A stretch of DNA of 16,311 nt from DATMBL01 sp035559295 (GTDB taxonomy: Bacteria; Desulfobacterota; Binatia; UBA9968). The stretch spans positions 1 to 16,311 of the forward strand of contig DATMBL010000432.1 of NCBI GenBank assembly GCA_035559295.1, in the 5' to 3' direction. Position numbers and translations under genes: made by a program. Within the stretch, counting starts at the first letter, position 1. Every line of letters begins with the position of its first letter. The notes beneath the pieces are model-generated. The model did no database searches, was not told the DNA's origin, and was given only the letters and a program-made list of their open reading frames with translations. Below are positions 13,898 to 16,311 of this stretch, one piece after another.

Positions 13898-16311
13898 ATG
13901 AGCAGAGACAACGACATGACGAATCAGCCGTCCGATAGTCGCGAGCGCACCGCGGCGAGTGTACCGCCCGCCTCCGATCTGAACGATCGCATCGCGGCCT
14001 TATCACCGGTCAAGCGCGCGCTCCTAGAGCAGCGATTGCGAAACTATCGCGCAAACGGGCTGAAACCGACGATTCGACCGCGAAACGATCGCCAAAAACC
14101 GATGCCGTTGTCATTCGGCCAGCAACGCCTCTGGTTTCTCGACCAACTGGAACCGAACAGTTCCCTCTACAACATCGCCAAAGCAGCCCGTTTGCGAGGC
14201 CCGCTCGAAATCGAGGCGTTGCGTCTTGCGCTCGCCGACCTGGCGAGACGCCACGAGGTGCTGCGCACGACGTTCATTGCTCTTGACGGCGAACCGGCGC
14301 AGATCGTTCACGACGACCGTTCCGTCGAGCTCGCGGTCGTGGATCTGAGCGCACGGTCGCAAGCCGAACGGGAGCAAATAGCCGAGCATTCCCTGCACAC
14401 CGAAGCGAAACGGCCCTTCGATTTGTCACACGATTCGCTGCTTCGCGCCACGCTCGTCCGGCTCGCCGACGAGGACCATCTCTTGCTCCTTGTGATGCAT
14501 CACATCGCCTCGGACGGCTGGTCGATGAGTATCCTCAGCCGCGAGCTGAGCGCGCTTTACAACGCGCGGCGGAACGGCGGCCCCCCGCAACTCCCTCCGC
14601 TACCGATCCAGTACGCCGATTTTGCCGCCTGGCAACGCGCCGAGCTGGAAGGGGACAAGTTGCTGGCCCAGCTGGCGTACTGGAAAACCCAGCTCGCGGG
14701 ATGCGCCGCCACTTTGAACTTGCCCTGCGACCGGCCGCGACCGGTTGCACCGAGTCACCGCGGCGCCAACCGCTCGTTTGTTGTTCCGCCGGATCTCAGC
14801 GAAAAACTGCACGCGCTCAGCCGGATGCGAGAGACCACCGTTTTTATGACGCTTCTGGCCGCGTTCAACGTGTTTCTCTGGCGTCAAACCGGCCAAGAAG
14901 ATCTGCTGGTGGCTACGCCGGTTGCCGGCCGTAATCGATCCGAGCTCGAACCTCTGATCGGGTTCTTCGTCAACACGCTCGTTCTTCGCACCAAACTCTC
15001 CGGGGACCTCACGTTCAACGAGCTGCTGGGCCGCGCCCGCGAGACCGTAGTCGGGGCGCTCGCACACCAGGATCTACCGTTCGAAAAACTCGTCGAGGCC
15101 TTGAATCCGAAAAGAGACGGAACCAGCCGCGCCCTCGCACAGGTGGCGTTTGCCTTTCAAAACGTGCCGCGGGAACCGCTTAATTTGTCCGGGATCGAAC
15201 TTACTCCGGTTCAAATCGATTCGGCGCAAGCGAAGCTCGACCTGACGCTTTTCATGTGGGAATCCGGAGCCGGTCTCGCCGGAACGTTGAACTACAGCAC
15301 CGATCTTTTCGACGCGTCCACGATCGAACGCATGCTCGGAGACTTCCAGCGGGTGCTCGAAAGGGCCGCGAGCCACCCCGAGCGAGCGATCGCGGATCTC
15401 GCCCCAAGCCCGGCGACTCGAGCGGCGCCGATTTCCCCGGTCGGATCGGAGTCGCCGGCAGTCGCCGACTTCGCGCAGTCCAATCTCTCGGCCAATCAAC
15501 TGTTGATCTGGGCCGGCCAGAAGCTTCAACCCGAAACGCCCCTCTACAACGGAGCATACGCTTTTACTCTGCACGGAGCGGTCGATAGAGCTCATTTCGA
15601 GAACGCTTTCCAAACCGTCGTGAACTCGGCCGACGCGTTGCGCACGGTGATCGATGAAATCGAGGGCGTGCCTCAACAGCGTGTCCAAGCGAGCATGCGC
15701 TGTGCGCTCGAGCACCTGGACTTTTCCGACCGGCCCGATCCCGGGGAGGCTTTCGACGCGTGGCTCGAAAACCGGCGCCGGCTCCGCTTCGACCTCAGCG
15801 AGCGGCTACTCGATTCCGCCTTGGTCAAAATCGGCGACGCGACTTTCGTTTGGTACCTGAACCTGCACCACATCATCGTCGATGGCTGGTCGATCGGGCT
15901 GATCTTCCGGCGTGTCGCCGACCTCTACGCGCTTTCACTGCAGGGACGGTTGCCCGAACGGATCGATCTCCCGCCGTACCGCGATTACCTCGAGTACGAG
16001 CGCAAGCACCGGCAATCGCGTGCATACGCGGAAGCGAAAGCGCACTGGCGACGCAAGCTCGCGCAGCCGGGCGAGCCCATCCGATTTTACGGCCAACCGG
16101 CCGTCAAGCGGACCAGTCGGATCCGCCGCATCTCGCGGGTTCTCGAAGGCGCCCGGAGTAACGCGTTCAGGCGCATCCTCGCCCACCCGCAAATGGCGGC
16201 GGTGACTTCCCGCGCCTCGGCTTTCAACGCCTTTGCCGCGCTGCTGTTCACCTACCTCCACCGCGCCAGCGGCAACCGGCAGTTGACCGTCGGCACCCCC
16301 GTCCATAACCG
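13898..16311 (+). CDS. NRPS3 (partial, 3' end outside window): begins with two tandem condensation domains
   Basis: The frame is open from ATG 13898 to the window edge (804 complete codons). Residues 30-50 (RIAALSPVKRALLEQRL) form the short helical segment often found before C domains. The first C domain (about 69-500) has MPLSFGQQRLWFLDQLEP and an intact HHIASDG (His201-Gly207), and ends IGFFVNTLVLR, HQDLPFEKLVEAL and AFAFQNVP as in ordinary LCL/starter-type C domains. After a 30-residue linker rich in Ala, Pro and Ser, a second C domain starts at about 529 (NLSANQLLIWAGQKLQPETP) with HHIIVDG (His657-Gly663) and is still incomplete at the edge. No A or T domain lies between them. The second domain is clearly of another subtype and does not show the epimerase signature. 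ATG 13916 is an alternative start. It is the downstream partner of NRPS2, 12 bases away. Confidence 0.93.
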   Translation, partial: MSRDNDMTNQPSDSRERTAASVPPASDLNDRIAALSPVKRALLEQRLRNYRANGLKPTIRPRNDRQKPMPLSFGQQRLWFLDQLEPNSSLYNIAKAARLRGPLEIEALRLALADLARRHEVLRTTFIALDGEPAQIVHDDRSVELAVVDLSARSQAEREQIAEHSLHTEAKRPFDLSHDSLLRATLVRLADEDHLLLLVMHHIASDGWSMSILSRELSALYNARRNGGPPQLPPLPIQYADFAAWQRAELEGDKLLAQLAYWKTQLAGCAATLNLPCDRPRPVAPSHRGANRSFVVPPDLSEKLHALSRMRETTVFMTLLAAFNVFLWRQTGQEDLLVATPVAGRNRSELEPLIGFFVNTLVLRTKLSGDLTFNELLGRARETVVGALAHQDLPFEKLVEALNPKRDGTSRALAQVAFAFQNVPREPLNLSGIELTPVQIDSAQAKLDLTLFMWESGAGLAGTLNYSTDLFDASTIERMLGDFQRVLERAASHPERAIADLAPSPATRAAPISPVGSESPAVADFAQSNLSANQLLIWAGQKLQPETPLYNGAYAFTLHGAVDRAHFENAFQTVVNSADALRTVIDEIEGVPQQRVQASMRCALEHLDFSDRPDPGEAFDAWLENRRRLRFDLSERLLDSALVKIGDATFVWYLNLHHIIVDGWSIGLIFRRVADLYALSLQGRLPERIDLPPYRDYLEYERKHRQSRAYAEAKAHWRRKLAQPGEPIRFYGQPAVKRTSRIRRISRVLEGARSNAFRRILAHPQMAAVTSRASAFNAFAALLFTYLHRASGNRQLTVGTPVHN

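Noticed and set aside
13248..14006. A 252-codon minus-strand frame across the NRPS2-NRPS3 junction
   Set aside because: Arg/Pro/Ser-rich antisense shadow; both + strand genes have clear motifs and a tight 12-base spacing.
1..16311. CRISPR arrays, tRNA or rRNA genes, and transposase genes
   Set aside because: No spaced direct repeats, tRNA-like folds, rRNA cores or transposase motifs were seen on reading both strands by eye.

Overview
The window comes from a GC-rich bacterium (roughly 60% G+C by eye) and holds most of a non-ribosomal lipopeptide biosynthetic gene cluster. Every intact gene is on the + strand, with short gaps or overlaps from about 3.1 kb onward. The taxon cannot be fixed from sequence alone. 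GC-rich codon use, short repeats between and inside genes, and broken ligase remnants suggest an uncultured soil or sediment lineage (Methylomirabilota/Rokubacteria-like, Desulfobacterota-like or similar). This is a low-confidence inference.

Left flank (1-3.1 kb): a minus-strand fragment of an AMP-forming ligase related to phenylacetate-CoA ligase runs off the left edge. Next come an ATP-grasp carboxylate-amine ligase (283-1587), a + strand C-terminal fragment of what looks like the same ligase family (1707-2189, with homology reaching back to about 1662), and a NodB-type polysaccharide deacetylase (2200-2949). Two short repeat structures lie in the gaps: a duplicated 13-mer at 1606-1645 and an imperfect inverted repeat at 3012-3107.

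Core assembly line (3.1 kb to right edge): a free acyl carrier protein (3128-3436); NRPS1 with A-T-C order (3447-6794); a cytochrome P450 (6845-8173); a fatty acyl-AMP ligase (8217-9962) translationally coupled to a second carrier protein (9959-10270); NRPS2 with C-A-T order (10364-13885); and NRPS3 (13898 to beyond the window), which starts with two condensation domains in a row. The simplest reading is that the FAAL loads a fatty acid onto ACP2, the NRPS2 C domain transfers it to the amino acid chosen by NRPS2 (its pocket code resembles proline codes), and the chain moves to NRPS3. The P450 probably oxidises the lipid or the peptide.

Points of interest: the NRPS1 adenylation domain has Ala where amino-acid-activating domains keep the alpha-amine-binding Asp, so it probably loads something other than an ordinary alpha-amino acid. 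There are thus two possible chain starters (NRPS1 A-T and FAAL-ACP2). In the visible part, four condensation domains stand against only two NRPS adenylation domains. ACP2 and NRPS2 share one reading frame, separated by a single TAA and a Pro/Ala-rich open stretch, which looks like a split fusion. NRPS2 carries two in-frame insertions with repeat-like sequence. No thioesterase, MbtH protein, phosphopantetheinyl transferase or transporter is visible in the window.
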